Below are positions 63,589 to 64,000 of a stretch of DNA of 64,000 nucleotides, one piece after another; the stretch's first letter is position 1; every line of letters begins with the position of its first letter. The notes below the pieces were generated by a model. That model was not told the DNA's origin. It made no database searches and saw nothing but the letters and a program-made list of their open reading frames with translations. Origin of the DNA: Bacteroidaceae bacterium. GTDB lineage: Bacteria; Bacteroidota; Bacteroidia; Bacteroidales; Bacteroidaceae. The stretch lies in NCBI GenBank assembly GCA_024401225.1, contig JAKSLM010000010.1, positions 1-64,000 of the forward strand, written 5' to 3'. A program made the position numbers and the translations under genes.

Positions 63589-64000
63589 CTACAGATCATG
63601 CTCCTCTCCCTGACGCTCCAGGTAGTCTTCAATCTTATGGCGTGAAGGAATGCAGAACAGGATTACCGCCAGCATACTGATGCACGCACAGAGGATGAAC
63701 GAAACGTTGAACGTGAAATAATAAAAGAGCACACCCATGATGCATGGAGCGGTGAGGCTGAACAGACGAACTATCGACCACAAGTGGTAGGATGCAAGCG
63801 CCTCGTCGTAGTTCATGCGGCGCAGGTTGCGAGTAGTGTTGAGGTCGAAGAGCTTGATGGCGATAGGAATCGTGACAAGAGTCAACACTATCACCACACA
63901 CTCAAGCACAAACTCCGTATTCGGACTGAACGGTGCATTGCCTGCGAAAACGTTCAACTCACCAAGCACCACAAGTAGCACTACAAAGGCTATCTGCGAT
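63589..64000 (-). CDS. Multi-pass membrane protein, C-terminal part (runs off the right edge)
   Basis: The open frame continues past the window: the codons before the first internal GTG at 63981 read SQIAFVV. The visible 137 residues contain four hydrophobic helices, the pattern LFDLNTTRNLRRMNYDEALASYH between helices 2 and 3, and end SRHKIEDYLERQGEEHDL. I do not recognise a named family beyond small Bacteroidales membrane proteins. It is upstream of the GT2 gene on the same strand, 79 bp apart. Confidence 0.7.
   Translation of the reverse strand, partial: SQIAFVVLLVVLGELNVFAGNAPFSPNTEFVLECVVIVLTLVTIPIAIKLFDLNTTRNLRRMNYDEALASYHLWSIVRLFSLTAPCIMGVLFYYFTFNVSFILCACISMLAVILFCIPSRHKIEDYLERQGEEHDL

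Overview
The window looks like chromosomal DNA of an anaerobic, glycan-degrading Bacteroidales, most like the Prevotella/Segatella lineage. This is seen in two SusC/SusD outer-membrane pairs, many exported lipoproteins, a class III (oxygen-sensitive) ribonucleotide reductase, a pyrophosphate-dependent phosphofructokinase, menaquinone synthesis, and repeated promoters of the Bacteroidetes type (-7 box TAnnTTTG, often with a TTTG about 19-20 bp upstream) in place of sigma70 boxes. No rRNA, tRNA, insertion sequence, phage or CRISPR locus was found.

Layout. 1-4.6 kb: hexuronate catabolism (KDG kinase, KDPG aldolase, then the start of PPi-phosphofructokinase, all minus strand) with a divergent LacI-family regulator, then nrdG-nrdD. 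7.2-14.6 kb: housekeeping genes (lepA, a small winged-helix protein, pheT-yebC-TSCPD protein, rmuC). 15.4-34.6 kb: a polysaccharide utilisation locus with two susC-susD pairs, three fasciclin-domain lipoproteins and one GH28 polygalacturonase, followed by an AspT/YidE-type transporter and a CcdA/ArsG-like membrane protein. 37.3-41.7 kb: a lipoprotein tyrosine phosphatase, a GH51 arabinofuranosidase and a GlsB-type membrane protein. 42.1-50.1 kb: a minus-strand run (GT2-DUF4922 fusion, SpoIID/LytB, two AmpG-like MFS transporters, an S41-like lipoprotein without its catalytic dyad) that resembles an envelope or peptidoglycan salvage unit. 50.4-54.4 kb: queF-phoH-purC-menG-aroE. 54.4-57.1 kb: a repeat-rich accessory stretch with a likely small RNA, a serpin remnant and two small lipoproteins. 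57.1-64 kb: tcdA, hisB-hisC-hisD-hisG, a GT2 glycosyltransferase and the edge of a membrane protein.

The carbohydrate genes fit together. GH28 and GH51 would cut pectin backbone and arabinan side chains, SusCD would import oligomers, and KDG kinase plus KDPG aldolase would turn uronate-derived KDG into pyruvate and glyceraldehyde-3-phosphate. Coordinate control by the LacI protein is inference.

The least explained signals are non-coding. There are two arrays 40 kb apart, each with four copies of the palindrome TCCTTGCAAGGA or close variants, phased at exactly 22 bp with 7-bp variable spacers. A third 22-bp-phased dyad pair lies beside one of them. An orphan promoter, structured segment and terminator look like a small RNA. 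A hairpin plus T-tract starts almost at the predicted tcdA transcript start. Short 7- or 8-bp tandem repeats sit 5-10 bp upstream of several start codons.
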